Part shown: piece after piece, positions 8,435 to 17,313 of the stretch
Layout: every line of letters begins with the position of its first letter
How positions within the stretch are numbered: the first letter of the stretch is position 1
Assembly: GCA_900110595.1 (NCBI GenBank)
Contig: FOEZ01000002.1
Coordinates: forward strand, 186,001 to 250,000
Origin: Arthrobacter sp. OV608
GTDB taxonomy: Bacteria; Actinomycetota; Actinomycetes; Actinomycetales; Micrococcaceae
Direction: 5' to 3'
Length of the DNA: 64,000 nt
Translations under genes and position numbers: made by a program
The notes under the pieces: generated by a model
The model's input: the letters and a program-made list of their open reading frames with translations, nothing else
Database searches by the model: none
Told to the model about the DNA's origin: nothing

Positions 8435-9382
8435 ATGAAGATGAAGCGCGCCCTGGCCACCGCCGCAGTCGCCGCCGCCACCCTGACCGCCGGAACCTCC
8501 GCTGTGGCCACCAACGGGCAAAACCCGGACGGCCTCACAGCAGAAGCAGAGGCCTTCACCAAGGTGGACCGCAACACCCAGTGGGACCAGGTCCAAAAGC
8601 TCAAGCTGGACTTCCCCACCTTCCACCCGCAGGGCATGTCGCTGGTGGGCGACAAGATCTTCCTCAGCAGCGTCGAGATCCTCGAACCCACCGTCCGCTA
8701 TCCCTCCCCCATTGACGGGTACGACCGCAGCACCGGCAAGGGCCGCGGCCACGTCTTCGTCATCGACCGGCAGGGCAAGCTGCTGAAGGACATCGTTCTG
8801 GGCGAGGACAGCATCTATCACCCCGGTGGTACGGACTTCGACGGCGAGAATGTCTGGGTTCCGGTGGCCGAGTACCGGCCCAACAGCAGCTCCATCGTTT
8901 ACACGATCAACCCGGACACCTACGAGGTCACCGAGCAGTTCCGCCAGGCGGACCACGTGGGCGGCGTGGTGGCCGATCGCAAGACCAACCGGATCAGCGG
9001 TGTCAGCTGGGGTTCGCGCAAGCTGTTCACCTGGAACAACCAGGGCCGGCTCCTGGGGACCCAGGCCAATCCCAGCCACTTCATCGATTACCAGGACTGC
9101 GAGTACGCCGGCGCCGGTCACCAGCTCTGCTCAGGCATCACCGGTCTCAAAACTGCTGACGGGAAGCCGTTCGAGCTCGGCGGCCTCGCCCTGACCAACC
9201 TCACGGACGGAACGATCGTCCACGAGGTCCCCTTCCAGAAGTTCTCCACGGCAGGGCACTCGATCACCCGCAACCCGGTCGCGCTGGAGTCCGACGGCGG
9301 CGTGCTGCGCCTGTTCGCCGCCCCGGACGACGGCGAAGAAGCGGCCGGCACGGAGCTGTTCGTGTTCGAAGCCCGCCCCTGA
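8435..9382 (+). CDS. Secreted DUF6454-like protein
   Basis: A 315-residue protein starting at ATG 8435 (MKMKRALATA; GGAGC upstream). The frame is open to 8357, but that extension is Pro/Arg-rich and has no signal. A Sec signal peptide ends around residues 25-28 (TSAVA). The mature part has a beta-propeller flavour: FHPQGMSLVGDKIFLSS, GHVFVIDRQGKLL, HPGGTDFDGENVWVPVAEYR. This matches what I recall of DUF6454, predicted secreted lactonase-like proteins without an assigned reaction. No catalytic residues can be named. It ends convergently with the metallo-hydrolase gene. Confidence 0.75.
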   Translation: MKMKRALATAAVAAATLTAGTSAVATNGQNPDGLTAEAEAFTKVDRNTQWDQVQKLKLDFPTFHPQGMSLVGDKIFLSSVEILEPTVRYPSPIDGYDRSTGKGRGHVFVIDRQGKLLKDIVLGEDSIYHPGGTDFDGENVWVPVAEYRPNSSSIVYTINPDTYEVTEQFRQADHVGGVVADRKTNRISGVSWGSRKLFTWNNQGRLLGTQANPSHFIDYQDCEYAGAGHQLCSGITGLKTADGKPFELGGLALTNLTDGTIVHEVPFQKFSTAGHSITRNPVALESDGGVLRLFAAPDDGEEAAGTELFVFEARP

Positions 9383-9396
9383 ACCAGGCAGCCAGT

Positions 9397-9434
9397 GCAG
9401 GAGGCCCGCCTAGTTCTCCCGGCGGGTCTCCTGC
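9397..9434. terminator. Hairpin across the convergent gene ends
   Basis: Arms GCAGGAGGCCCGCC (9397-9410) and GGCGGGTCTCCTGC (9421-9434) pair with one G-T wobble around a 10-nt loop. It spans the stop codon of the metallo-hydrolase gene and follows the DUF6454-like gene by 14 bp. It could end transcripts from both sides. Confidence 0.5.
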
Positions 9435-10225
9435 AGCCGCTTGATGAACCAGCGCGACTGTTCCGGCCCGTAGGGCAGCACCGGGATGGCCTTGGTGGCA
9501 TCGTCCGGGGTGTCCCGGATGGACCCGCGGGCCTGGCGGACCGCGGTGGTCATGGTGTTGGCCATGGTCTTGACGAACTGGTCGCTGCACGGCTTCCCGT
9601 GCCCGGGGATAAGGAACTCGTAGCGGTGGCGGAGCGCTGAGATGTGCCGGAGCGCGTCCGCCCATTCCTCGGGGTACGAGTCTTCGAAGGACGGGTGGGC
9701 GCCCTGCTCCACGAGGTCGCCCACGTACAGGGTGGTGGGGGTGCCCACCAGCAGGTCGCCGTCGGTATGGCCGCGGCCCAGGTAGAACAGGGTGGCGGTG
9801 AGCCCGCCGAGGTCAACCAGCACCGGCTGGTCCTTCACCAGGGCGTTGGGAACCACGAGCTCCACGTTCTCGCCTTCGCCCGTGGACATCTCCGGCTCCA
9901 GCGTCCCCACGAAGCGGCGCTGGAGGTCCCCGCGCGCGTCGATTTCAGTGGCGCAGTTCTGGTGCGCCCAGAACTCGGTGACGCCTGCTTCAGCAAACAC
10001 GGCGTTGCCGAAGAAGTGGTCGTAATGCGCGTGGGTGTTGACGACGACGACCGGCAGCTGGGTCTTCTCCCGCACCGCGTCCAGGATCTCCCGCCCCTGC
10101 CGGGGGCCGCAGCCGGTATCGATCACCATGGCCCGCTCGGATCCCACGATCAGTCCGGTGTTCAGCAGCGATCCTTCGGTGACCAGCACATAGTTGTTCG
10201 CGCCGACTTCGAGCCATTCCGACAT
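9410..10225 (-). CDS. Metallo-beta-lactamase-fold hydrolase
   Basis: A 271-residue cytoplasmic protein. Start ATG 10225 (SEWLEVGANNYVL) is chosen over the longer frame because GGAG stands upstream and the extension has no family features. The MBL zinc motif is intact as NTHAHYDHFFG, followed by LGRGHTDGDLLVG and later IPGHGKP. It resembles the glyoxalase II / MBL-fold hydrolase group, and the substrate cannot be inferred. It is transcribed away from the following ABC operon, with which it shares a divergent promoter region. Confidence 0.88.
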   Translation of the reverse strand: MSEWLEVGANNYVLVTEGSLLNTGLIVGSERAMVIDTGCGPRQGREILDAVREKTQLPVVVVNTHAHYDHFFGNAVFAEAGVTEFWAHQNCATEIDARGDLQRRFVGTLEPEMSTGEGENVELVVPNALVKDQPVLVDLGGLTATLFYLGRGHTDGDLLVGTPTTLYVGDLVEQGAHPSFEDSYPEEWADALRHISALRHRYEFLIPGHGKPCSDQFVKTMANTMTTAVRQARGSIRDTPDDATKAIPVLPYGPEQSRWFIKRLQETRREN

Positions 10226-10549
10226 TGTTTCTCCGTACCTCCGGCAAAGCAGTGTTCGTTCGTCTAGGCGTCGATTGTACCCACCGGCCCTTGGTTGAGC
10301 CTGGGGCCACGCCTGCAGGGATCCCTGGCCGAGCTTGCGAGGGTAGGGAACGGGTGGGGAATGAAACCCCGTGAGGCCGTTCGGTGGCCGGAGCCTCCTG
10401 GAACCGTAAGAGGTGCCGCGCGGCCGCACCCGGCACCGCCTGGGCGGCCGGCCGCACCCTCAATACGTCGTGACCCTTGACACATTCAAACTTCTGTCTA
10501 ATGATTAAACGAAAGTGCCGCAGAGCCGCGCACTCGAATGGAGTAGTGC
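10226..10549. other. Divergent intergenic region, 324 bp
   Basis: It lies between the MBL gene (leftward) and the glycerate-solute ABC operon (rightward). The part near the operon is AT-richer and holds a promoter candidate (10477-10505). No gene was recognised. Confidence 0.5.
10477..10505 (+). promoter_or_regulatory. Candidate sigma-70-type promoter of the second ABC operon
   Basis: A perfect -35 TTGACA (10477-10482) is followed after 16-17 nt by TAATGA/AATGAT, a fair -10. The -10 region overlaps TCTAATGATTAAAC, an AT-rich partly symmetric stretch that could be the operator of the ROK regulator encoded at the end of the operon. The binding protein ATG is 45 bp downstream. Confidence 0.5.
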
Positions 10550-11890
10550 ATGAACCACCAATTCCCCTCCCCAAACCACCTGCCCTCCCGCCGCAGCATG
10601 CTGCTGGCCGGCCTGGGGGCAGCCCTCTCGGCCCCTTTCCTGTCCGCATGTGCAGGCTTCGATACCAGCGGAGCAGCCGCCGGCAGCGGAACCGTGAGTT
10701 TCCTGTCCACGCAGTTCACGCCTGTCGAGGAAAAGCAGCGCTATGAGCAAGTCCTGAAGAAATCCCTCCGGGTGCCCGTCGCCTATAACGCGGTCGATCC
10801 CAGCGTCTTCGCCTCCACGGTGAAAACCCAGACGTCCGCCCAGAACATCCGCACCTCGCTGCTCGGCGGGCTACACGGTGAGCTGGCGCCGCTGGCAGGT
10901 TCGCTGGAGAACGTGGACAGCATCCTCTCGGACCTGGCCGGCCGCGGGTTCGCCAAGGAGATCCTGGAACTAACCAAGGCGGGCACCTCCTCGGCGAAGT
11001 ACGTCCCCTGGATGCAGGCAACCTATGTTGTGGCCATTAACAAGAAGGCCCTCGAATGGCTGCCGTCCGGAGTGGACGTCAACAACCTCAGCTATGAGCA
11101 CTACCTGGCGTGGGCCAAGGCAGCCAAGCAGGGCGCCGGACGCCCCGTGTTCGGCATGCCGGCCGGCCCCAAGGGCCTGCACCACCGCTTCTACCAGGGA
11201 TTCCTGCTGCCCAGCTTCACGGGCGGCCAGATCACCACGTTCCGCAGCCCTGACGCCGTGGAGGCATGGAAATACATGCAGGACCTGTGGGACAACATGG
11301 TGCCTGCATCCACTAACTTCGACGCCATGCAGGAACCCCTGGGCCGGGGCGAAGTGCTGGTGGCGTGGGACCACGTGGCCCGGCTGATCAAGGCCCCAGC
11401 GGACAACCCCGGCGAGTGGCTCATGGTGCCTGCCCCCCAAGGCCCCAAAGGCCGTGGCTACATGCTGATCGTGGCCGGCCTCGCCCTGCCCACGGGTGGA
11501 ACCGAACGCGAATTGGCCGAGCAGGTGATCCGCGGCCTGTCCGAACCGCTGACCCAGGTGGAAACCCTGCGGCAGAATGCCTTCTTCCCCACCGTCCAGA
11601 CCGAACTCCCCACGGACCTGGCCGGCGCCATCGCCCTCGAAGCCGGGGCCGTCCGGCTGCAGCAGCGGTCCGAGGGCGCGCTGCTGGCATTGCCGCCAGT
11701 GGGCCTGGGAGCCAAGGAGGGTGAGGTGTCCCAGATCTTCAAGAACGTTTTCCAGGAAGTCTGCCTGAACAACCAGGACATCCAGCCTGTCCTGGACCGG
11801 CAGGCGAAGGAATTGAACACCATCGTCCAGGAACTCAACGTCCCGTGCTGGGCGCCCGATCCCGTCTCCGCGAAATGCGAGGTAGCGTAA
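10550..11890 (+). CDS. Sugar/solute ABC transporter substrate-binding lipoprotein
   Basis: A 446-residue binding protein. The N-terminus has a twin-arginine-like SRRSMLLAG stretch, a hydrophobic run and a lipobox LSAC, so it is a lipoprotein, possibly Tat-exported. Segments such as VPWMQATYVVAINKKALEW, HRFYQGFLLPSF and LVAWDHVARLIKAPAD fit family-1 solute-binding proteins. The TAA stop overlaps the ATG of the permease (TAATG). Together with the downstream hydrolase and glycerate kinase it probably binds glucosylglycerate or mannosylglycerate; that is inference. Confidence 0.9.
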   Translation: MNHQFPSPNHLPSRRSMLLAGLGAALSAPFLSACAGFDTSGAAAGSGTVSFLSTQFTPVEEKQRYEQVLKKSLRVPVAYNAVDPSVFASTVKTQTSAQNIRTSLLGGLHGELAPLAGSLENVDSILSDLAGRGFAKEILELTKAGTSSAKYVPWMQATYVVAINKKALEWLPSGVDVNNLSYEHYLAWAKAAKQGAGRPVFGMPAGPKGLHHRFYQGFLLPSFTGGQITTFRSPDAVEAWKYMQDLWDNMVPASTNFDAMQEPLGRGEVLVAWDHVARLIKAPADNPGEWLMVPAPQGPKGRGYMLIVAGLALPTGGTERELAEQVIRGLSEPLTQVETLRQNAFFPTVQTELPTDLAGAIALEAGAVRLQQRSEGALLALPPVGLGAKEGEVSQIFKNVFQEVCLNNQDIQPVLDRQAKELNTIVQELNVPCWAPDPVSAKCEVA

Positions 11891-12783
11891 TGACCGTCCA
11901 AGCGCCCCCGGCTCCCGCCAAAGCCGCCGCCCCCGCGCGGCGCCGCCGCGTCCCGGCCGCGGTCTGGCTGATCGGGCCCTCCATCCTCTTCATGACCCTC
12001 CTCCTGGGCTGGCCTGTGGTGGAAGGCGTCCTGCAAGCCTTCCGGAACGAGCAAGGCTTCACCCTCGAGTTCGTGAACCGCATGGTCCAGGACCCGTACT
12101 TCTGGCCGGCCGTGCGCAACACGCTGCTGCTGATCGCTGTGATGATCCCCATCCAGTTCGCCTTCGCCATCACCATGGCGCTGCTCCTGCGCGCCAATCC
12201 GCGGCTGAACAAGGTCCACTTCTTTGTCTGGGCCATCCCCCTGGCCCTCAGCGACCTCGCCGCCGGCCTGGTATGGCTCTCCATCTTCAATGACCGCGGC
12301 TACCTGAACTCGGCCCTGTCATGGCTTGGCATCGAGGGCATCTCCTGGCTGGCCTATGACAACCAGACCACGATGTTCATCTGTGTCCTGATCGCAGAAC
12401 TGTGGCGGGCAACCTCGCTCGTGCTGGTGATCGTCGTGGCAGGCCTGCAGGGCATCCCGAAGGACTACGACGAGGCCGCCCAGGTATTCGGGGCAACGTT
12501 CTGGCAACGCCTGCGCCACGTCACCCTGCCTCTCCTGAAACCCAGCCTCCAGGTGGCCCTGATCCTCCGCACCATCCTGGCGTTCCAGACGTTCGCGGTG
12601 GCACAGGCCCTGACCGGGCAGAACTTTCCGCTGGTGGTGGGTGAAACCTACCGCTGGTACACGGGGCTGCAGAACCCCAATGTCGCTGCCGCCCTGGCCT
12701 TGGTGATCCTGGCTGTGTCAATGCTGACGTCCATCTTTTACCTGCGGGCTCTCCGCGACAAGACTCAGGAAGGCACCCGATGA
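11890..12783 (+). CDS. ABC transporter permease, MalF/UgpA type
   Basis: A 297-residue permease beginning at ATG 11890, inside the stop codon of the binding protein. The N-terminus is Ala/Pro/Arg-rich, and the first helix begins near AAVWLIGPSILFMTLLLG. The EAA loop reads YDEAAQVFGATFWQRLRHV, with Asp-Glu-Ala-Ala in place of the most common form but the Gly in place. It overlaps the second permease by ATGA. It forms the importer channel with the next gene. Confidence 0.92.
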   Translation: MTVQAPPAPAKAAAPARRRRVPAAVWLIGPSILFMTLLLGWPVVEGVLQAFRNEQGFTLEFVNRMVQDPYFWPAVRNTLLLIAVMIPIQFAFAITMALLLRANPRLNKVHFFVWAIPLALSDLAAGLVWLSIFNDRGYLNSALSWLGIEGISWLAYDNQTTMFICVLIAELWRATSLVLVIVVAGLQGIPKDYDEAAQVFGATFWQRLRHVTLPLLKPSLQVALILRTILAFQTFAVAQALTGQNFPLVVGETYRWYTGLQNPNVAAALALVILAVSMLTSIFYLRALRDKTQEGTR

Positions 12784-13637
12784 GCCAGGCAACCGCAGCC
12801 AACGCAACAGTCGATACCGCACCGCTGAAGCGCCAGAAACGGAACAGGGTCCTGCTGCAGCTCGCCTGCCTCGCCGTCTCCCTGTTCATGCTGGTCCCCA
12901 TCTACCTGATCTCCCTGGCGGCGCTGTCCACCCGCGAATCCCTCAATAAGTTCCCGCTGAGCCTGCTGCCCACCAGCTTCTCGTTGGAAACGCTCAACGC
13001 GTTCCTTGGCTCCACCGGCGTCTTCGGTGCACTCGGCAACTCGCTGATTGTCGGCGTCGGCACCCTGCTGCTCTCCGCGCTGATCGGCGTCCCGGCCGGT
13101 TACGCCCTGGCCCGGTTCGCCTTTCCCGGCAAGGAGCCGTACCAGCTGTTCCTGCTCTTCACCCGCGCCCTGCCCATCGTGGTGTTGTCCGTCCCGCTCG
13201 CCAGGCTCTTCCTCACCGTGGACATCTACGACACCACCTACGGCGTGATCCTGCTGCACACCGCACTGGCACTGCCCACCACCATCCTCATATCCGCCAG
13301 CGTGTTCCTTGGCGTCCCGCATGACGTAGAGGAGGCGGCCCGGGTATTCGGCTGTAGCCCGTTCAGCGCCTTCATGCGGGTGGTGATGCCCATGGCCCTT
13401 CCCGGCATCGCCGCCGCCTCGATTTTCACGTTCGTGATGTCCTGGAACGAGGTCCTCGGCGCATCGATCCTCACCCTGGACCACCGCACCCTGCCGGCCC
13501 AGGTGCTCACCTCGCTGGCCGATTCGCCGCTGGCCTACCGGTTTGCCGGCGGCTTCGCGCTGGTGATCCCGTCCATCATCTTCATCGCCTTCATGCGCCG
13601 GTACCTCACCAACATGTGGGGCTCCACCATCCGCTGA
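12780..13637 (+). CDS. ABC transporter permease, MalG/UgpE type
   Basis: A 285-residue permease. There are about six helices, the first at LLQLACLAVSLFMLVPIYLI. The EAA loop reads VEEAARVFGCSPFSAFMRVV. The start overlaps the previous stop (ATGA). A 70-bp gap separates it from the ATPase gene, which has its own good ribosome-binding site (AAGGAG), so the operon probably continues. Confidence 0.92.
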   Translation: MSQATAANATVDTAPLKRQKRNRVLLQLACLAVSLFMLVPIYLISLAALSTRESLNKFPLSLLPTSFSLETLNAFLGSTGVFGALGNSLIVGVGTLLLSALIGVPAGYALARFAFPGKEPYQLFLLFTRALPIVVLSVPLARLFLTVDIYDTTYGVILLHTALALPTTILISASVFLGVPHDVEEAARVFGCSPFSAFMRVVMPMALPGIAAASIFTFVMSWNEVLGASILTLDHRTLPAQVLTSLADSPLAYRFAGGFALVIPSIIFIAFMRRYLTNMWGSTIR

Positions 13638-13707
13638 CCCGGCCAGCCGGGTCCTCCCGGCATCCACAAACTTCCCAGCTTCCAGAATCCCCCAAGGAGC
13701 CGATCCC

Positions 13708-14787
13708 ATGGCTGATATCACCATTTCCAACCTCGTCAAGACATACCCAGGCGGCACCGAACGGGCCACCGACGACGTCTCCCTGCACATTGCCGACGGC
13801 AGCTTCACGGTGCTCCTGGGCCCGTCCGGCTGCGGCAAAACAACGCTGCTGCGCATGCTGGCCGGGCTTGAACTGCCCGACTCCGGCGCGGTCTCCATCG
13901 GCGGGCGCGACGTCACCTACCTGCCGCCGAACAAGCGCAACATCTCCATGGTGTTCCAGTCCTACGCCGTTTTCCCGCACCGCTCCGTCCGTTACAACAT
14001 CGGCTTCGGGCTGCAGATGGCCAAGGTGCCGAAGGAGCAAATCGACAAGAAAGTCCAGTGGGCTGCGGACCTGCTGCAGCTGACCCCGTACCTGGACCGG
14101 CTGCCGGCTAAGCTCTCCGGCGGCCAGCGCCAGAGGGTGGCCGTGGCCCGGGCCATCGTGGTGGACGCGGACGTGCTGCTCATGGATGAGCCGCTGTCCA
14201 ACCTTGACGCCCTGCTGCGCCTGAACTTCCGGTCGGAGCTGAAGAAGATCGTGCAGGACCTGGGCACCACCACGGTCTACGTCACCCACGACCAAAGCGA
14301 GGCACTCTCCCTCGGCGACCAGGTTGCCGTCATGCGCAAGGGCCGGATTGCCCAGCTCGGCGATCCGCTGGATGTCTATGACGCCCCGAGCGACCGCTTC
14401 GTGGGCGGCTTCATCGGCTCCCCGCCCATGAACTTCGTGGATGCCGCAGTGACCCCTGACGGCGAACTGGTGGTCGGGGACCAGCGGCTCATGGCGCCGT
14501 CCCTGCTCCGGTCCTTCGGGAACCACAACATTGTCCTGGGTGTCCGGGCCGAAAACGTGTCCGTGGCCAAGGACCGCGAGTCCGGGTACATCGCCGCCAC
14601 GGTGCTGGTGGTGGAACCGATGGGCTCCACCATCCTGCTCACCGTGGACGTGGAGGGCCAGACCCTCAAGGTCCAGGCCCCGCCGAGCTTTCGGACCGCA
14701 CCGCACCAGACCATCTGGCTGGGCTTCTCCCCCAACACGATGCGCTTCTACGACCGCGAAACCTCAATGGCACTGGAGGCCAACTAA
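13708..14787 (+). CDS. ABC transporter ATP-binding protein, MsmK/UgpC/MalK type
   Basis: A 359-residue ATPase. Visible are Walker A GPSGCGKTT (about residues 37-45), the Q-loop in VFQSYAVFPH, signature LSGGQRQR, Walker B VLLMDEPLSNLD and the switch His in VYVTHDQ. From about residue 235 there is a C-terminal OB-like (TOBE) domain. This is the only sugar-type ATPase in the window, so it may also serve the incomplete transporter at 1-2344. The stop (TAA) is directly followed by the ATG of the hydrolase gene. Confidence 0.95.
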   Translation: MADITISNLVKTYPGGTERATDDVSLHIADGSFTVLLGPSGCGKTTLLRMLAGLELPDSGAVSIGGRDVTYLPPNKRNISMVFQSYAVFPHRSVRYNIGFGLQMAKVPKEQIDKKVQWAADLLQLTPYLDRLPAKLSGGQRQRVAVARAIVVDADVLLMDEPLSNLDALLRLNFRSELKKIVQDLGTTTVYVTHDQSEALSLGDQVAVMRKGRIAQLGDPLDVYDAPSDRFVGGFIGSPPMNFVDAAVTPDGELVVGDQRLMAPSLLRSFGNHNIVLGVRAENVSVAKDRESGYIAATVLVVEPMGSTILLTVDVEGQTLKVQAPPSFRTAPHQTIWLGFSPNTMRFYDRETSMALEAN

Positions 14788-16122
14788 ATGAACGCCCACC
14801 CCCACGTCAGCACCGACGAGCTCCGCGCTGCGGCGATGGAAGTGCTCCGGCGCAACGACCTGGGCACCATGACGACGGCGGCGCCGGACCTTTATCCCCA
14901 CATGTGGAGTTGGGATGCGGCGTTCGTCGCGATCGGCCTCGCCAGGGTGAGCGTACCCCGCGCCATCACCGAACTGCGGACCCTGCTGGCCGCGCAGTGG
15001 TCCAGCGGAATGATCCCCCATATTGTGTTCAGCGACGACGAAGAGCGCTACTTCCCGGGCTTCGACCGCTGGGGCACAGTCACCGCCGAGGCACTCCCGG
15101 AGGGTGTCAAGAGCAGCGGCATCTGCCAGCCGCCCGTGCACGTGATCGCCCTCCAGCACATCCTGGACCGGGGCCGGGAGAACGGCGGCAGCGACCAGGC
15201 GGCGGCCGAAGAATTCCTTCGCGAGTCCTTCGACGGCTGGCTGGCCTGGCACCGCTGGCTGGCCGAGGTCCGCGATCCGGACGGGGTGGGCCTGGTGGAG
15301 ATCCACCACGGCTGGGAATCGGGCTTTGACAATTCACCACGCTGGGACGGCCCGTATGCGGCCATCCAGCCCGGCGAGCTGGAGCCCTTCACCCGCCGGG
15401 ACACCCTCCATGTGGCGGATCTTAGGGAGCGCCCGGACGATGCCGAGTACGCAAAGTATCTGTGGCTGGTCCAACAGATGGCGTCCGTGGGCTTTGATGA
15501 CCAGGCCGTCCAGGAGATCGTGGACTTCCGGGTTCGGGACGTCTTCTTCTCCGGAATCATGGCAGCGTCCACCGAGGTCCTCGCCACCCTGGCCCAGGAG
15601 ATCGGCCGCCCCGAGGCCGCTGAACTGCGTGAAATGGCCGCGCGCTTCCGTCGCGGCGTGGCTTCCACCGTGGATCCGGAAACGGGATTGGCCAGGGACT
15701 ACGATGTCCTGGCCGGCAAGTGGATTTCCACCGAAACGGTCTCCGGTTTCGCGCCGCTGGTGGCCGGCGGCGACACGGCACTCCTGGCCAGCCAACGCGA
15801 ACTGCTGCTGGGCAAGGACTGGATGGGGTTTCCCGGCATGAAGTTTGCCCTGCCGCCGTCCACCTCGCCCGCCAGCGCGGCGTTCAGGCCCCGGACGTAC
15901 TGGCGCGGCCCGGTGTGGCCGTTCCTGAACCTGCTGCTGGGCTGGGCCAGCGCCCGCGACGGGCAGCGGGACCTCTACGAGGCTCTGCGCACCGAGTCCC
16001 TGCAGCAGCTGTCCGACCTCACGTTCGCCGAATACTATGAGCCGTTCACGGCGGAGCCCCTGGGCAGCCTGGCCCAGGCATGGACGGCGGCGGCTGCCCT
16101 GGAATGGCTGGGCCGCCCGTGA
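14788..16122 (+). CDS. GH63-type glucosylglycerate/mannosylglycerate hydrolase
   Basis: A 444-residue (alpha/alpha)6-barrel hydrolase. Features shared with bacterial mannosylglycerate hydrolase (MgH) and glucosylglycerate hydrolase (GgH) are YPHMWSWDAAF near residue 32, MIPHIVF, HGWESGFDNSPRW with the presumed catalytic acid Asp181, YWRGPVWPFLNLLL, and EYYEPFTAEPLGSLAQAW with the presumed catalytic base (Glu418 or Glu423). It would split the imported solute into sugar and glycerate in the cytoplasm. The next gene, a glycerate kinase overlapping by GTGA, takes up the glycerate product. Trehalase-like or other GH63 glucosidase activity is the main alternative, but the kinase makes the glycerate reading better. 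Confidence 0.82.
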   Translation: MNAHPHVSTDELRAAAMEVLRRNDLGTMTTAAPDLYPHMWSWDAAFVAIGLARVSVPRAITELRTLLAAQWSSGMIPHIVFSDDEERYFPGFDRWGTVTAEALPEGVKSSGICQPPVHVIALQHILDRGRENGGSDQAAAEEFLRESFDGWLAWHRWLAEVRDPDGVGLVEIHHGWESGFDNSPRWDGPYAAIQPGELEPFTRRDTLHVADLRERPDDAEYAKYLWLVQQMASVGFDDQAVQEIVDFRVRDVFFSGIMAASTEVLATLAQEIGRPEAAELREMAARFRRGVASTVDPETGLARDYDVLAGKWISTETVSGFAPLVAGGDTALLASQRELLLGKDWMGFPGMKFALPPSTSPASAAFRPRTYWRGPVWPFLNLLLGWASARDGQRDLYEALRTESLQQLSDLTFAEYYEPFTAEPLGSLAQAWTAAAALEWLGRP

Positions 16123-17279
16123 CCCCAGTGCTGGTGGCGTGTGACAAGTTCAAGGGCAGCCTTACGGCCGCCGAAGTCTGCGCGGCAGTGGCCTCAGGCA
16201 TCAAAAGGGCCCGTCCCGGGACGGACGTGGTGGCGCTTCCCATAGCCGACGGCGGTGACGGCACCGTTGCGGTGGCGCTGAACGCGGGTTTTGAGGAAAT
16301 AACGACGACGGTCACGGGACCGGGCGCGCAGCGGGTGGAATCCTCATTTGCCTTGAACCGCGACGACGGTACCGCCGTTGTGGAAATGGCCCGGGCGTCA
16401 GGGCTGCTTCAGCTTCCCGGAGGGGTCCCGGATCCGCTGTTCGCCACCACGTTCGGCACCGGCGAGCTGGTCCGGGCGGCCCTTGATGCGGGTGCCCGGA
16501 CCATTGTCCTGGCCCTTGGCGGCAGTGCAACCACGGACGGTGGCGCCGGTTTCCTGCAGGCGCTCGGCGCTACCCTCTCGCGGGCTGACGGGTCACCGCT
16601 GGAACGCGGCGGCTCGGCACTGGCCGGCCTGGCCGCCGTCGGCCTCGACACGCTTGATCCGCGGCTGGCCGGCTGCCGGATCATCCTGGCCGCGGATGTG
16701 GACAATCCGCTCCTGGGTCCCAACGGGGCCGCCGCCGTCTATGCGCCGCAAAAGGGCGCTACCGCGGCGGACGTGGAACTGCTGGAAGAAGGACTCCGGC
16801 ACTACGTGCAGGTCCTGCAGGCAGCCGGGGTCCCCGCCGGGGCCGAGGACGTGCCAGGCGCCGGGGCAGCCGGCGGCCTGGGCTTTGCCGCCCAAAGCAT
16901 CCTGGGTGCCACCACCAGGGCGGGGATCGACGTCGTAATGGACATCGCGGGGTACCGCCATGCCCTGGCGGCCCTGACCGGCGCCGACCTGGTGGTGACC
17001 GGGGAGGGCTGCCTTGATGAACAGACCCTCAACGGCAAGGCGGTGGCGGGCGTCGCCCAGGCGGCGTGGGAAGCGGGTGTTCCCACCGTGGCAGTGTGCG
17101 GGCAGCGGCGCCTGGGACGCAGCGAGCTGGCCCAAAAGGGCATCAGCCAGGCTTACGCCCTCACCGAGCGTGAACCGGATGTTGCCCGCTGCATGGCGCA
17201 GGCGGCGGGCCTGCTGGAGGACTCCGCTGAGCAGCTCGCGCGGGATTGGATCAGGGCACACGCTTCCTTCCCCGTATAA
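16119..17279 (+). CDS. Glycerate kinase (GlxK/GarK family)
   Basis: A 386-residue kinase that phosphorylates D-glycerate with ATP, giving 2-phosphoglycerate in the characterised type-1 family. The family N-terminus CDKFKGSLTAAEVCAAV, PIADGGDGT and LGGSATTDGGAGFLQALG are all present. GTG 16119 overlaps the hydrolase stop (GTGA), which is better than the longer in-frame ATG at 16080. Gene coupling to the hydrolase is the strongest local clue that the imported compound is glycerate-linked. Confidence 0.93.
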   Translation: MTPVLVACDKFKGSLTAAEVCAAVASGIKRARPGTDVVALPIADGGDGTVAVALNAGFEEITTTVTGPGAQRVESSFALNRDDGTAVVEMARASGLLQLPGGVPDPLFATTFGTGELVRAALDAGARTIVLALGGSATTDGGAGFLQALGATLSRADGSPLERGGSALAGLAAVGLDTLDPRLAGCRIILAADVDNPLLGPNGAAAVYAPQKGATAADVELLEEGLRHYVQVLQAAGVPAGAEDVPGAGAAGGLGFAAQSILGATTRAGIDVVMDIAGYRHALAALTGADLVVTGEGCLDEQTLNGKAVAGVAQAAWEAGVPTVAVCGQRRLGRSELAQKGISQAYALTEREPDVARCMAQAAGLLEDSAEQLARDWIRAHASFPV

Positions 17280-17313
17280 AGTAAGTTGTTTTGAGGAAAA
17301 ACGGGAGGACGAC